Of a stretch of 64,000 nt of DNA, positions 11,002 to 24,972 are shown one piece after another. Below the pieces are notes generated by a model. It searched no databases. It was not told the DNA's origin and saw only the letters and a program-made list of their open reading frames with translations. Location: the NCBI GenBank assembly GCA_023014365.1, contig JAEBUN010000002.1, forward strand, positions 682,001 through 746,000, in the 5' to 3' direction. The DNA comes from Lepiota brunneoincarnata (lineage: Eukaryota > Basidiomycota > Agaricomycetes > Agaricales > Agaricaceae). Position 1 is the stretch's first letter. Each line of letters opens with the position of its first letter. The position numbers were made by a program, and so were the translations under genes.

Positions 11002-11714
11002 ATGATTTCCTTCCTCGTCCTCCCCTTGCTCCTCCTCACCGCCGGCCTTACCTTCAGTCCCCTTCCCACTTTCGCAGCACCTTCATCTGCCCTCCGCCGC
11101 TCCTCCCTCACCCAACCCTCCGATATCGGCGCCTTCCTCTGGGCCCACAATAAGGTCCGCGTCAAGCACTACACTCCCTCACTTCATTGGTCCCCCTATT
11201 TTGCGGAAAAAGCCGCGCAATGGGCAAATGCATGCAACTTCAGTCTCACACATGGCGTACTAAATGACAGTCCCTACGGAGAGAATATTGTCGCAGGCAA
11301 TGGTAATTTCCCGATTGATGCTGCTGTTGACAAATTCTGTGAAGATGCCGGTATGTTGTGTCCCTATTATCATTTGATCCCCTCGCCGTTCATTTGATTT
11401 TCTTTCGGTCTGGTCTTGACTGCTGAACATACATTAAATCACAGCGTCCTACGACCCTTCCAATCCTAAGGCCACCCACTTCACTCAGGTCATCTGGAAG
11501 TCAACTACCGAGCTTGGATGTGCCTACGCCACATGTAATGGCATTTTACCGGCCAAAGAACCTGCGACGCTCTATGTATGCCTGTACAGCCCACCGGGGA
11601 ACATTAAGGGACAATATTCGTAAGTCACTTTCCACCCGTTGCCGATATGCAGAATTACTGAAGGGCTGATTCTTCAGCGAGAACGTTGAAACCAGAACGA
11701 TCCCATATCTATAA
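11002..11714 (+). CDS. Secreted CAP/SCP (PR-1-like) protein A
   Basis: A 186-residue member of the CAP superfamily. Exons 11002-11350, 11445-11619 and 11678-11714 join in frame. An N-terminal signal peptide (FLVLPLLLLTAGL core, likely cut near TFAAPSS) predicts secretion. CAP features are clear: WAHNKVR with His49, SPYGENI with Glu94, THFTQVIWKSTTELGCAYA (CAP1 motif, His128) and LYVCLYSPPGN (CAP2 motif). Fungal relatives such as yeast Pry proteins bind sterols and fatty acids outside the cell; plant-interaction roles are known in other fungi, but neither is shown here. Two paralogs with the same three-exon structure and splice phases occur at 58758-59524 and 60837-61576. Confidence 0.93.
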
Positions 11715-12925
11715 CACTCGGAAGTTTTTCCCTTCCTCTTACTAGTCCATTACCGCACGTTCTGCGCGTTTCATACCATGATTGTCACCCGATCTTCTGA
11801 TCCTTCCGTATCTTTCATAATTCCGGAACCTGCTCCTTCGCCATCCAAATGATGGGTTTTGATGATTCGGATAGTCAATTGTATTTTTCGTTCCCTATAT
11901 ATCCTTCAGTGCACATTACCATGCTAAGGATTGGATCACTCATAGAAAAGTGTGAACATACCGAAGATCCGGATGTCTATCTGATATCCGTCCCAACCAT
12001 GTCTTCCTTTGGAAAAACCTCGATGGCATATTCTCCTATCGTGGCTGTCCTAGTTCTCTCCTGTCTCTGTCGTTATAGTATTCTTTATTTATGGGACAAA
12101 GGGCTTGCTTAGTGGGGCTGAAAGCGGAGCAGTAAACTCGTTCCATTCCCCCTTTGCGACGGTCCTTGTGGGCAGATTGGCGACCGCAAGTAGTTCCTTG
12201 TGTCGTTGACCCTACACCAGAAAGCACCTAGTAAAGTTCCTCGCGTTCTCCGGTAGCCATTACGGTTAGATTAAGAGCTTCACAGCCACCATACAGACTC
12301 GGCTTTGTTTTGCCGCAATGTTCCTGAGCCAAAGCCAGATTCATCAGACATGTGCTCAATCAACGGGCGCAGGGCCTTTAACTCGAGTATTACTGAAATA
12401 GAAGGGGCGTCGTGCCAACCTGAAGGCGCTGCAAAGCTGGGGTGCTGGTGCCAGATCTTGGCGTTTATTTTTAGCAGGGGGATTATACACCAATACCCCA
12501 TTATCCCCTCCGCCACGATTCATGAGACCTGTGATCAGGATACTCAATAATTTATATACCTTGGAAATTCTTCTGGTAGCACTATTCCTTCCGCAGGTGG
12601 ATTGGGTCCGTTCAGGTACAACTGCAAAGTTTGACTCCACAGGCCCCGATTGTTTGCAAACCTGATGGTCTCTGGAACAACGTTCCATCAGCGGCAAAGG
12701 CATTAGGGCAGAGGGATTCGAACGTGCATGAGGTGGACTTTTGGACGCTCGAGGTAAGTTAACAAAAGAGAATCACAGCTTTATTAGCGCCAGAGGCCAT
12801 TCGCCCCGGACCCTGCACATTGCTTTAAAGAATGATATCCCTTGGCAACCACCAAAGAGCCCGCAACCGTCCTGGTATCCACTGAGTGGTCTCAAGCTGA
12901 CTGATACTCGTTCAACAACAGCACC
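11715..12925. other. Intergenic
   Basis: Region between the CAP gene and the first arrestin-like gene. No gene or repeat supported on either strand. Confidence 0.4.
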
Positions 12926-14974
12926 ATGGCTACTCCTCCAAGGCAAAGAGCTCGACCCCTGCCACCGATTCCGGTCTCTGTGCCCTCGTTGGCTGACCCG
13001 CTGCTAGGGAACACGCCTCCTTACAATCTGTCGAGCACATACCGTCGAAGCAGCACCATAACAATCGCATCTGCCGCCGATTCTGTCTATACCATACAGA
13101 CCGTGCTGCCCAGCTATTCAACAATCGACCTTATCTCGACTGACGTTCAAAATGAGGGGGCCGAGCCAGAGGCACCTGCTTACGATGGTTCTGGAGCCAC
13201 CCCCTCCACAATGCTTGACCTGCCACCCGATCTCAGTCCTCCACGGTATTCTGTTCTTCCATCTGGCATCTCAACCACTCCACCGCCAACAACATTGGTG
13301 GATCAGCCCCAAGGCCGAGAAAAAGGCCTCGTCGGTTTAGGCCGGAAGTCCCGAAGACGCTCAGGTTTTGCGCAGCACCAGTTGTGTCTCAGGAAGAGCG
13401 GTGCAGTGAAGCCATGGGCAACGCTTAGGCTGATAAGTCGACCGCCGTTGCCCGGTTCGGGGGCACAAACACCGAGGTTTATAGGTGGCGACGCTGTGAA
13501 AGGCGTTTTGGAACTCGAGCTGGACAATCCAATGAGCGTGCAGAGCATAACGATGAACGTATGTGATTTTTTTATTCATCTTATTCTTCTCCTAATATTA
13601 TTCAGCTGAGGGGCGGAGTCATGACTTGTTATCTAGAGCGGTCAACGCTCGAGAGCAGGGACTTCGTGTTTTTGGACCATACCCACGAGGTTTATTCCAA
13701 AAAGGTGACAGGGGACCCTCGAAGGTTTGGCCAGTGTGAGGTATCAAAATGTCGGATATTCAACGGGAAGATGCAAGGCCTTTACCATTTTCCGTTTTCG
13801 TTCAGCTTTCCAACTACCGTGGCATTGGGAGATGGTCAAGGTGGGGTCCCATGCTTGAATTACGAGCTCCCCCCAACGTTCCTGGAGCGGGAATCGGGTG
13901 GAACGATTAGGTACAATCTCGAGTTGACTATTGATCATGGAAGACTGAAATTGAACAACAAGTTCGTGGGTTAGAATGTTTCTGCGAGGAAACTGGTTAC
14001 TTATTGGAATTGTACAGTGTGAACACAAGTATCATATACGTGCCAAGGATTATAGCCCCACCTGCTTCTCGGAAAAGGCAACTTGCCTACCAGGAAGGAG
14101 CCTTACTTCCAGCACCTCAAAATGACCCCAACGGGTGGAAATCCGTCTCTTCGGTTCGTCTTGTAGGGCAGTATCACGAGAGGAGTGCAGAAGTTTCCTG
14201 TACAGTGCGTACCAGGCATATTTGGATCCTTCAAGCCAATTGATCTGGACTCGGTTATCCTCAGCTCTATCTAGCGGAACCTGTTCGTAATCCTTGACAC
14301 ATGCTCTTTCCAATCCTAAAGCTAAGCTGCCCCTTAGCTGTGTTACACTCGTGGAACGGTGCTTCCATGCTACGTGGCGCTCTCAAGCTCCGACTACCAA
14401 CTACTCGAACACTTGGCCTCACCCAAAATGGTGGAAGTCCGTCTCTCACGACATGTGGTCTACTACAGCGACGGAAATATAGCTCCGAATTTGTGCCGCC
14501 AAAATATTGCAAGGGAGGAGGAAACAACATGCTTTGGAAGTGCAGCGTGGTGGAGACCGCCAAAATCTGAAGAACCCGAAACTCTAGACACTCGCTGGCT
14601 TGAAGGTGAAATCCACCTCTCAAAAGATTTGCAGCCTTCTTGTGATTACCCTCCTTTCACAATCGAGGTCTGTCTGTGATAGTGCTCTTCCCGTCCGACT
14701 ACCACTGACTACTCCCTGTTAGTACTCCGTCGAGATGATGCCCTTCTCATTCGAGATATTTGCCGTCAACGACCAGGGAGGGAGTCGTCAGCGCCCGATC
14801 ATTAGCCAGGTCGTGAGAATCGCCACATTTCATCAATACGGGCCGATACCCACACGATTCATGCATAAGAATAGTGGTAGGGCTAGGGATTTGGAACAAA
14901 GTCGGATCGCGCCCGGTGGACCCGGCCTGTTGCATTCTGTCTCGATACGAGTGGGGAATGGCAGCCCATTCTAG
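12926..14974 (+). CDS. Arrestin-domain protein, tandem copy 1
   Basis: Predicted 591 residues. Exons 12926-13558, 13606-13961, 14018-14204, 14265-14282, 14338-14667 and 14723-14974 join in frame. After a Pro/Ser-rich N-terminal ~140 residues comes an arrestin N-domain start (TPRFIGGDAVKGVLELELDN, then LRGG, VFLDHTHEVY and GLYHFPFSFSFP) and an arrestin C-domain (YVPRIIAPPAS, LCYTRGTVLPCYVAL, then VEMMPFSFEIFAVN). Alpha-arrestins in fungi recruit the ubiquitin ligase Rsp5 to membrane transporters; no PY motif (PPxY) was evident, so that role is uncertain. Exon 4 is only 18 nt (encodes LYLAEP) and is conserved in the second copy. Ends at TAG 14972-14974. Confidence 0.85.
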
Positions 14975-15738
14975 AAAGAATTTCCCGGCTCGTCTCTTGT
15001 GGACACGGTCATATTGCTAGGTTATCTTGGCCTGAGACTCTGGTAGTATACCTTGACGGTTCTCGCGCGCTTCTGCTGTTGTCCTTGATAATTTATTCAA
15101 CGGCCAAGCCCATGCCTCTCACTGTCCGCCTCGTCAGAGTCCTTCAAAGTAGTATCATTGCTTTGGAATGATTCAAGGGGTTGAATTTACCGTGCACTTT
15201 CACAAGGTGACGAAATAAACCTTGCACCAGGGCTGGGGTCTGCCCAGTCGCAGCCGTTGAAGATGACTGCTCAACTCCCTGCTAATACCATTTTCTTATT
15301 TTGGGAAGGGACAAAAATAGCAAACTAAATAGATGCAGGCAGTGCTTGCAACATTGTCCCTTAGATCTTTGTCCTTCAGCCCCTGGCAGCAGGCATGATG
15401 TGCCAATAGGCTCCTTGCAACGTTTCACCTGAGCTGTGGCGGTAACCATGGCTCACCTGGCTCACCCGAATTATGCACAGGAAGGTCGATATTGTGAACA
15501 GTGGGTACGACAAGGGGCAGGGACTCCGATGGGGCAAAGTATAACTGCAAAGAGCGACATTCCTTTGTCACTGATCGCCGGCGCTGCACCGGACAGGCGA
15601 ATGCGCTTCGGAACCCTCGGCGCCTGGTGGCAACAATCATGGCCTTAGCGCCAGTCAACAGCATTCCAGGATGGTTTACATAAAGACCGATCTCGAGAGG
15701 TAGTCGGTAATCTGTTGCGTCCAAGACCGACAATCGTT
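14975..15738. other. Intergenic between tandem arrestin genes
   Basis: Spacer between the two copies; presumably 3' UTR of copy 1 and promoter of copy 2. No gene seen. Confidence 0.4.
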
Positions 15739-17735
15739 ATGTCTACTCGACCCTTGCCGCCAATCCCAGTTCCCGCATCTACACGAGCAGAGCCTTCGCT
15801 AGGGCACATACCCATCAATCATCATTCGAGTCCATGCCGCCGAAACAGTACCACGACGATTGGATCCACCGTTGACTCTGTCCATACCGTACAGACCACT
15901 CTACCTAGCTATTCGACGATCGACCTCACCTTAACTGACGGTCCCGATTCAAACGATGATTCTGAGGCTATCTCTTTCGCGAGGCTTAGCCTATCACCCG
16001 ATATCAGACCTCCACGATACTCCATTCTTCCTCCTTTCGAAGAGCCGGCGACGCCAGCGCCAATGACACCGACGACCCCGTCCAACTGACCAGCAGGTGG
16101 CACCAGGCACGGAACCATCCCGAAGGCGCTCAGGTTTCGCACAGTACAAGTTGTATCTCAAGAAGAACGGTGCAGAGAAGCCATGGGCAACACTCAAAAT
16201 CAGAAGTCGAGCACCATCGTCGAATTCGAAGACACGGGCACCGAGGTTCATAGGCGGGGATGATGTGAGGGGTGTTTTGGAGCTCGAGATGGATAAACCA
16301 ACGCCTGTGCAGAGCATAACAGTGGATGTACGATTCTGTGTTCATCTCGAGTTCTTCCACTTTTACTAATGTCGCTCAGCTGAGGGGGAGACTTGTGACA
16401 AGCTTTCAAGCACGGTCCACACTTGTGGGCCGGGACACGGTATTTTTGGACCATGCTCACGAAGTTTATTGCAAGAAGGCGACAGGAGACCCTCGAGGGT
16501 TCGGACAATGCGAGGTATCAAAAAGTAGGGTATTCGACGGGAAGATGCAGGGTGTTTATCACTTTCCATTTTCCTTCTGCTTTCCAACTACCATGGCATC
16601 CGAGGATGGGCGTGGTAGGGCCCAAAACCTGAATTACGAGCTTCCCCCGTCATTCCTAGACAAGGACTCAGGTGGAGCGGTCAGGTACAGTCTCGGGTTG
16701 ACTCTTGATCATGGGAGGTTGAAGATGAGCAATAAGTTCGTGGGTTTGAATGTTTCTGCTATGAAGCCAGGTTGCTCATTGTTGACTGTACAGCGTGAAC
16801 ACCGGTGTTATATATGTGCCGAGGATTATAGCCCCCCCTGCCTCTCAGAAAAGGCAATGTGCCTATCTGGAAGGCGCCCTGCTTCCAGCACCAAGCAATG
16901 ATCCCGACGGGTGGAAAGCCGTCTCTTCAGTGAAACTCATGGGATGGTTTAATGAAAGGCACGCACAAATTTCCTGTACGGTATGTCCTAAGCATCTTAA
17001 CAATCGTTCAAGCTGATTGATCGGAACTGGGGTCTGGATGTCCCTAGCTCTACCTCGCAAAGCCAGTGCGTGCTTCGTGATGCATAATTTGTTCTCGACC
17101 TCGTTGCTGAGCTACCCCTTAGCTGTGTTATACTCGCGGAACGGTGCTTCCGTGCTATGTGGCGCTCTCCAGCCCTGACTTCCAACTCCTTGAGCACCTG
17201 GCCTCGCCCAACATGATGCAAGTCCGTCTCTCGCGGTACGTGACCTACTCCGACACCGGAAATGTAGCAAGGGAGGAGGAAAATATGTGTTTTGGGGTGT
17301 GGTGGAGGCCACCGAAGTCTGAGAAGCCCGAAGCCCTGGACACCCGCTGGCTTGAGGGTGAAATCCACCTCTCAAGAAGCCTGCAGCCTTCATGTGATTC
17401 CCCCTCTTTCGCAATTGAGGTCTGTCTGTGCTATAATCCTCTTTATTGTCTTGTTGTTACTGACTGCTCCCCTGTCACAGTACGCCGTCGAAATGATGCC
17501 GTTCTCGTCTGAAATTTTCATCATCAACAATCACGAACAGGATCGACAATACCCTATCATTGGCCAGGTTGTAAGAATTGCTACGTTTCATCAATACGGA
17601 CCAATACCTACACCATTTGTGGATAAGGATAATGATGGTGAGGCCCAGGACCGAGGACAAACCCAGCCCACATCTAGTAGATTAGACCCCCTGTTGGAAT
17701 CTGTTGCGGTGATGCTAGGAGAACGGATAGGTTAG
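15739..17735 (+). CDS. Arrestin-domain protein, tandem copy 2, with one frame break
   Basis: Paralog of the 12926-14974 gene. Exons 15739-16327, 16380-16735, 16794-16980, 17048-17065, 17123-17419 and 17481-17735. Exons 2 (356 nt), 3 (187 nt) and 4 (18 nt) are identical in length to copy 1. Exon 1 has one base too many: the frame from ATG 15739 hits TGA at 16087-16089, while the conserved RRRSGFAQYKLYLKKNG and PRFIGGDDVRGVLELEMD continue one frame over. No usable donor in that stretch makes an intron of the needed length. Exon 5 is 33 nt shorter than in copy 1, removing 11 residues after the TYSD region. It could be a sequencing error or a young pseudogene. Confidence 0.75.
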
Positions 17736-18327
17736 AAAAATTCCCCCTTCGTATAGACACTGGCCTTTTCTTTTTCTATTTGCTCCTTCTCTGGATACAA
17801 ACAGACTCGGCAGACGATAGGAATACTCGGGGGGTGATTATACTTGGGGGGTGTTCGGACATTGGCTTCTTGCATCGCACGGCGTTAGGTGTGGATCACT
17901 GAATTTAAACTTGAAGGTCGAAGGGGAGATATCGGCAAGAGCATTTGCCTAGCTTTTGACGAAATCAATGCTTATAGAGGTCCAACGCGGCCCGTTGAGT
18001 CGGCCACCCTGGCTTCGCTATCTTCCATTGAATGTTATCGGGCAGTCCTTGGCAGGAGGATGAGACAACTCGATGTCAGGGCCCTTTCAGCCCAAGAAAC
18101 TCTCGTCTTGCATGTCCCGTACATAGGCCAAGTGAGTTGAGAAATCGTAATCAGAAGATTCGCTCTGTATCAGATGCGCAAACACGCTTAACACTTAGCC
18201 GCTCATCCCATTCGTCGATTGGAGATATTACGTCATTGCTGTATCTGGTCGAAGAAGCCCTTAAAGAACCAGTCAGGTCTGCCCGCAATTTTGCAGGGGC
18301 TCTAGCTCTCTTCTTCTCCTTACCACG
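17736..18327. other. Intergenic and branching-enzyme promoter
   Basis: No gene supported. A pyrimidine-rich tract (about 18305-18325) directly precedes the ATG at 18328. Confidence 0.4.
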
Positions 18328-20782
18328 ATGCCCACTCAGACCCTCAACCCCGCCACCGTTCTCGACATCGATGGCTACCTTAGACCACATATCCCTGCCA
18401 TCATCCAGCGCCACAACGCCTTCAGACGGTGGAAAGACACCTTCGAGTTGCACGAAGGCGGATACGACAAATTCACCCGCGGCTACGAAACATTTGGATT
18501 CAATGTTGGTCCCAAAAATGAGATTACTTACAGAGAATGGGCACCAAACGTGAAAGAGGCCTATCTTATTGGGGAATTTAGTCAGTAGTCGCTGGCTTTC
18601 ACTGTAGATTGTGGCAGCTGAATGACATAGATGAATGGGACAGGAGGTCCCATCCCATGAAAGTAAACGATTTTGGCGTCTGGGCGATAACGATCCCTGC
18701 TTTGCCTTCAGGGCGATGCGCTATCCCCCACGATAGCAAGCTCAAAGTACGTCATATCTCGGCTTCCGTGTTTTTGCACTCAGCTCGATGCATAGATTTC
18801 AATGGTTCTTAATAATGGCGAGCGCATTGAGCGCATTCCTGCTTGGATCACTCGCGTCACTCAAGACTTGTCGGTCTCCCCTGTCTATGAGGCGCATTTC
18901 TGGAATCCCCCCGAGTCGGAACGTTACAAATTCAGGAGCCCCCAACCCCCTAAGCCGGATAATATAAGGATTTATGAGGCTCATGTGGGGATTTCTACTT
19001 CAGAACCCCGCATTGGTACCTACAAGGAGTTCACTAAGAATATCCTCCCAAGAATCAAGGACCTCGGCTACAATGCGATCCAGGTTATGGCTATTATGGA
19101 ACATGCCTATTACGCTTGTGAGCTTTTGGCTTATACGTCTTCCAACATGGATTCCGAGTTGACATCGCGGTTCAGCATTCGGGTATCAGGTGACAAGCTT
19201 CTTTGCGCCAAGTTCACGTTACGGAACACCCGAAGACTTGAAGGAGCTCATTGATGCCGCTCATGGACTGGGGTTAACGGTCCTTCTGGATATTGTGCAC
19301 TCCCATGCATGCAAGAACGTCCTTGACGGTCTCAACGAGTTCGATGGTAGTGACCACTTGTACTTCCACGAAGGCGGGAAAGGCCGCCATGACCTCTGGG
19401 ACAGTCGACTATTCAACTACAACTCGCACGAAGTTCTGAGATTCCTACTAAGCAACCTTCGATACTGGATAGAGGTGTACAAATTTGACGGCTTTAGGTT
19501 TGATGGCGTAACAAGTATGATGTACAAGCATCACGGCATAGGCACTGGATTCTCTGGCGGCTACCACGAATATTTCGGAGATGGCGCCGATGAGGAAGGA
19601 GTTGTTTACCTTATGCTGGTGAGACCTTTTTCCCTTTTAGAGGGATCTAGAATTAAATATTCTAAAGGCCAATGATGCCATGCACACTCTGTATCCAAAT
19701 TGCATCACAATAGCAGAAGATGTTTCCGGCATGCCTCTATTGTGCAAGCCTGTTGACAAGGGCGGTGTGGGTTTCGACTACAGGCTATCAATGGCTATTC
19801 CAGACACATGGATCAAGCTCTTGAAGCACAAGTCTGATGACGAGTGGGACATGGGCAATCTTGTTTTCACGCTGACGAACAGGCGTCATGGAGAAAAGAG
19901 CATCGCGTACTGCGAGAGCCACGACCAGGCCTTGGTCGGCGATAAGACCATCGCGTTCTGGTTGATGGACAAGGAGATGTGTATGTTTCATCGTGCCATT
20001 GAACGATTTTCGTTCTGACTACGAACGCAGACACCAACATGTCTGACTTGACACCTCTGACGCCTGCAGTTGCTCGCGGCTTGGCCTTGCATAAAATGAT
20101 CCGGCTTATTACACACGCACTCGGTGGGGAAGGCTACCTCAACTTTGAAGGCAATGAGTTTGGGCACCCTGAGGTTGGCCACGCTACTAATGTTAGCTAA
20201 CGTCGTCGCTCATGTTGGAACAGTGGCTTGATTTCCCGAGAGAAGGAAATGGAAACTCTTTCCATTACGCCCGTCGCCAATGGAATGTTGTCGACGACGG
20301 ATTGTTGCGATACAAGTATTTGAACAACTTTGATCGTGAGATGAATCACATAGCTGGCAAGTACGGTTGGCTCGAGGCTCCCCAGGTGGGCTACGAATCG
20401 GGTAACTAGCCATCCTTATGTCTCATCACATTTCAGGCCTACGTCTCTCTCAAACACGAAGGTGATAAAGTGATCGTGTTCGAGCGTGCAGGATTGCTCT
20501 TCATCTTCAATTTCCATCCGACGAGGAGCTATACCGACTACCGTGTCGGTGTCGAAGACGCTGGACAGTACAAGGTGTTACTCAATAGCGATGAGAAGCG
20601 GTTTGGCGGCTTTGATAACATCAAGAGCGACTCGGTTTTTACCACGACGCCGATGGCGTGGAACAATAGGAAGAATTTCTTGCAGGAGGGTTGGCTCTTC
20701 CTTTTTGCACACCCAGGTACTGATGGTCTGTTATAGGTGTATATCCCTTCGAGGACCTGTCTCGTTCTTGGCAGGGACTAGA
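18328..20782 (+). CDS. GLC3: 1,4-alpha-glucan (glycogen) branching enzyme
   Basis: Forms alpha-1,6 branches in glycogen in the cytosol; GH13 family with N-terminal CBM48. Exons 18328-18580, 18631-18746, 18796-19117, 19176-19618, 19668-19980, 20031-20173, 20224-20385, 20437-20689 and 20737-20782, about 683 residues. Diagnostic pieces: [13 protein letters not shown] across the first junction, [31 protein letters not shown] with the nucleophile Asp, [11 protein letters not shown] with the acid/base Glu, [11 protein letters not shown] with the third catalytic Asp, and [16 protein letters not shown]. The final junction does not work cleanly: the conserved [12 protein letters not shown] end is at 20737 but the only GT donor after KNFLQ leaves one base too many. 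Identity of the gene is not in doubt. Confidence 0.95.
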
Positions 20783-21009
20783 GCAGAAAAATTCCGCAAG
20801 CACAAAACTATGCCCCTTCCTAGCCATTTGGGCCTTTAGACTATTTTAGACGTTGTATGTCTGCTGTGTTGTAACAGTTGCACCACCCCTTTGCTCCTTT
20901 GATGCACTTGGCTGGTCACTCTTATATCTCGTCTTATGATCTGATTCGGACATTGATACCGTGTATATTCCATGCGTATTGCTCGATCATCTCAGACCGC
21001 GTGGCAAAT

Positions 21010-22409
<1,400 letters not shown>

Positions 22410-22588
22410 GGTGAGAGAGAGACGACGAGCGTTGGGGATCTCGAGGCGCTAATAGTGACTACTGGCATTATCGATTTGAGTTCGGGTGTTCGGGCTCGAG
22501 CCCAAACCACTTTTGGCCACTCGGCCGAACCCAGAATGGAAACTCGATCTTTCGTGATCAATTTAATCTCAATTTTCTTTCCAGAGAC
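22410..22588. promoter_or_regulatory. Shared divergent promoter LEU2 / NOB1
   Basis: 179 bp separate the two start codons, so both genes must use this interval. It has a C/G-rich centre and a T-rich tract before the NOB1 ATG. I did not find a canonical Leu3-type site. Confidence 0.6.
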
Positions 22589-24204
22589 ATGGCTGACGCA
22601 CAGAAACCGCGATGCAGGAATCTGATACTCGATGCAGGCCCACTCCTGTCCTTGTCTCCCCTCCGAGGACTAGCAGAGACATATTATACCACACCACAGG
22701 TGCTCGCCGAATTGAAGGATGCTCGTGCGCGAGAGCATTTTGAGAAGCTGGGGCTGTTGTCGGGTGTCAAGGTCGCTGTGAGGTCGCCCGACCCGGCTAG
22801 CTTGTCTACTGGTATGCCTTTGCGCTTGTTTCTGTGTTTGGGGAAAGAGGCTGATGGAGTGCAGTCATGCAGTGGGCAAAAAAGACGGGTGATTACTCGG
22901 TGCTTTCGCATGCAGACATGTGTGTGATCGCGTTGACGCATACGCTAAATGGAGAGTGTAAGAAGGAGACAGAGAAGAGCCAGGACCAGGCGGTCAATGG
23001 GAGTGGGGCAAGTATTGCTCGGTAACGCATAAAGAGATTATTAACTGAAGTCTGGTTAGTAGGCGGTACAGACACCAGTGGACGGCGGCACCGCAGAAAC
23101 ACAACCATCCTCGTCATCTGTTGCTGATGATCTCGCTGAAAAAGTTGAGAACATCAGCCTCGAACCAACAATCGAAGCAGCTGGAGTTGGTGAAATTGAT
23201 GATGGAAAGCCACCCGCCGACATTCAAGAGAGCATCAATGAAGAGGAACCACTGGAACCTCTCCCAGTCGAGCTCCATCCGATAGAAGATGAAGGCGATT
23301 CATCCCGATCTCAGCCACAAGCCCCCCAAGTCGAACCCACATCCAAAAACAAATCCTCTTCACAACAGCTATATGACGATCCTTCTGATGAGGACGATGG
23401 TGAAGGGGAATGGATTACACCACAAAATGTCGCTCTGCACAAATCCCGTGCTCTTGAACTCTTACCCGATGCTGATCCCAACGGGGGAGACAGGGGGAAA
23501 GCAAAGGACGAGTTTATTGATGTGGGTTGTATGACAGCAGATTTCGCGATGCAGAACGTGTTGTTGCAGATGGGGCTCAACCTTGTGAGCGTCGAAGGGA
23601 AGAGGATTCAGAAAGTGAAAAATTATGTGTTAAGATGTCATGCCTGTTTCAAGTACGTGTCACAGGGCCAGCTCGCTCGGACGATGGCTCAACTTATGAT
23701 AGGGTTTGCAAGGACCACTCAAAAAAGTTCTGTCCCTCTTGTGGAAATCCCTCGCTCCTGAGGGCGACTGTGACGATCTCAGCACCTGATGCCGCAAAAG
23801 ATGCGCCTGTAATGCAGGTGCACCTCAAGCCCAACTTCCAGCATCGCATCCGAGGAACCAAATACTCAATTCCCGCACCAAAACCTGGTTCTGCTAAAAC
23901 AGGAACTGGGGACGGTTTGATCTTGCGAGAGGACCAGACGGAATGGATGCGAGCCAAGAAGCGTGCGGACGGAAAGAGGGAGCGCGAAGAGGCTAAGATG
24001 CTCAAGGGTATGCTTAACAAGGGTGCGGAGGGCAATATTGGTGCCGGTGTTAGTAGTTGGATGGATCCAGACTGGGTACCTGAAATCATCAGTGTTGGGA
24101 GTGGTGGGAAAGGCAGGACAATCAGGAGTTCAGGGATGGATGGGGATATGCCTGTGATTGGGTACGGAAGGAAAAATCCAAATGAGAGGAGGCGACACAA
24201 GTAG
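22589..24204 (+). CDS. NOB1: 20S pre-rRNA endonuclease Nob1 (PIN domain and zinc ribbon)
   Basis: Cleaves 20S pre-rRNA at site D in late 40S maturation. The PIN domain starts at once (LILDAGPLLSLSPL, first catalytic Asp) and continues in exon 2 (GDYSVLSHADMCVIALTH, further acidic residues). An acidic linker with GEWITPQNVA follows, then a zinc ribbon split by an intron: LRCHACFK before, FCPSCGN after, and a basic C-terminus with WMDPDWVPE and YGRKNPNERRRHK. Certain exons: 22589-22811, 22865 to about 23010, about 23071-23652, 23703-24204. The second junction could not be placed in frame with a consensus donor; an extra base in exon 2 would explain it. Convergent with ARPC3, 60 bp between stops. 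Confidence 0.93.
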
Positions 24205-24264
24205 CGTTGATTCGGATATTTGGGAATGCAAGCTTATCCAGTACACTGCTGTATTGTGTGAGGT

Positions 24265-24972
24265 CTATGAGCCCAAGCTTCTGTTCATGAACCGTCTCTT
24301 TTGGAAGGACATCCACCATTTGCTGGGCTTGCCTGTACCATCGGCGTATAATCGTTCTACCAGACGAATAGCGAGCTCTTGCCTTGCCTGTGTCAAATAT
24401 CCTCGTAGGTATTCTGTTGACATCGCCAGCGTCAATATCGACTGAACCGGAAGACGATCGAGGGCCCATACCAGCATCAGCGCGACTTGCAGGCGCAGCA
24501 TAATGGGCATTCAGCGGAAAGTTAGCGTCACCGGGAATAGGAAAGTTATCCACAGAGAGCGTATTCAACGTCTTTCCGGCCTCGATCTGGGAAGGGGGCG
24601 TACGCGGAGTGCCAAGCTTTGTAAGACAGTCGGAGATGTAGAGGATGAGGATGATGAGAGTGCGGTCGGCGGGGCCTTTGATCTCGAAATTGCGGAAAAG
24701 GGAGTTAGCGCGGAAGAGGTCCAGAGTTTCGTCTATGATATCGTACTGAGACGAGTCGCCTGGGATATGGTGGCGAATTAGTTGGTATAATTTGGAATGA
24801 AGGTTGGACATACCGATGGGGGCTGGCCCACGGATGCGTGTTCTGAAGGGGAGGATTGAGAGGTTGCCGACCTGACGGACATCGGGTGCCTCGTTGAATG
24901 TTGAATGGTAGGCCTGTGCATTTTATTGCTGAGGGGGGGAGTGAAAAAGTGGTGAGGTAGACTTACGGGCAT
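24265..24972 (-). CDS. ARPC3: Arp2/3 complex subunit 3 (p21-Arc)
   Basis: Structural subunit of the actin-nucleating Arp2/3 complex. Exons 24972-24967 (only ATG plus one codon), 24913-24814, 24759-24472 and 24413-24265 join in frame to 180 residues, matching the ~178 of the family. Recognisable blocks: MPAYHSTFNEAP, NLSILPFRTRIRGPAP, YDIIDETLDLFRANSLFRNF, EIKGPADRTLI, NFPIPGDANFPLNAHYAAPA and the C-terminal KPSKWWMSFQKRRFMN. The first intron directly after the second codon is unusual but is required to reach the conserved N-terminus. Confidence 0.96.
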
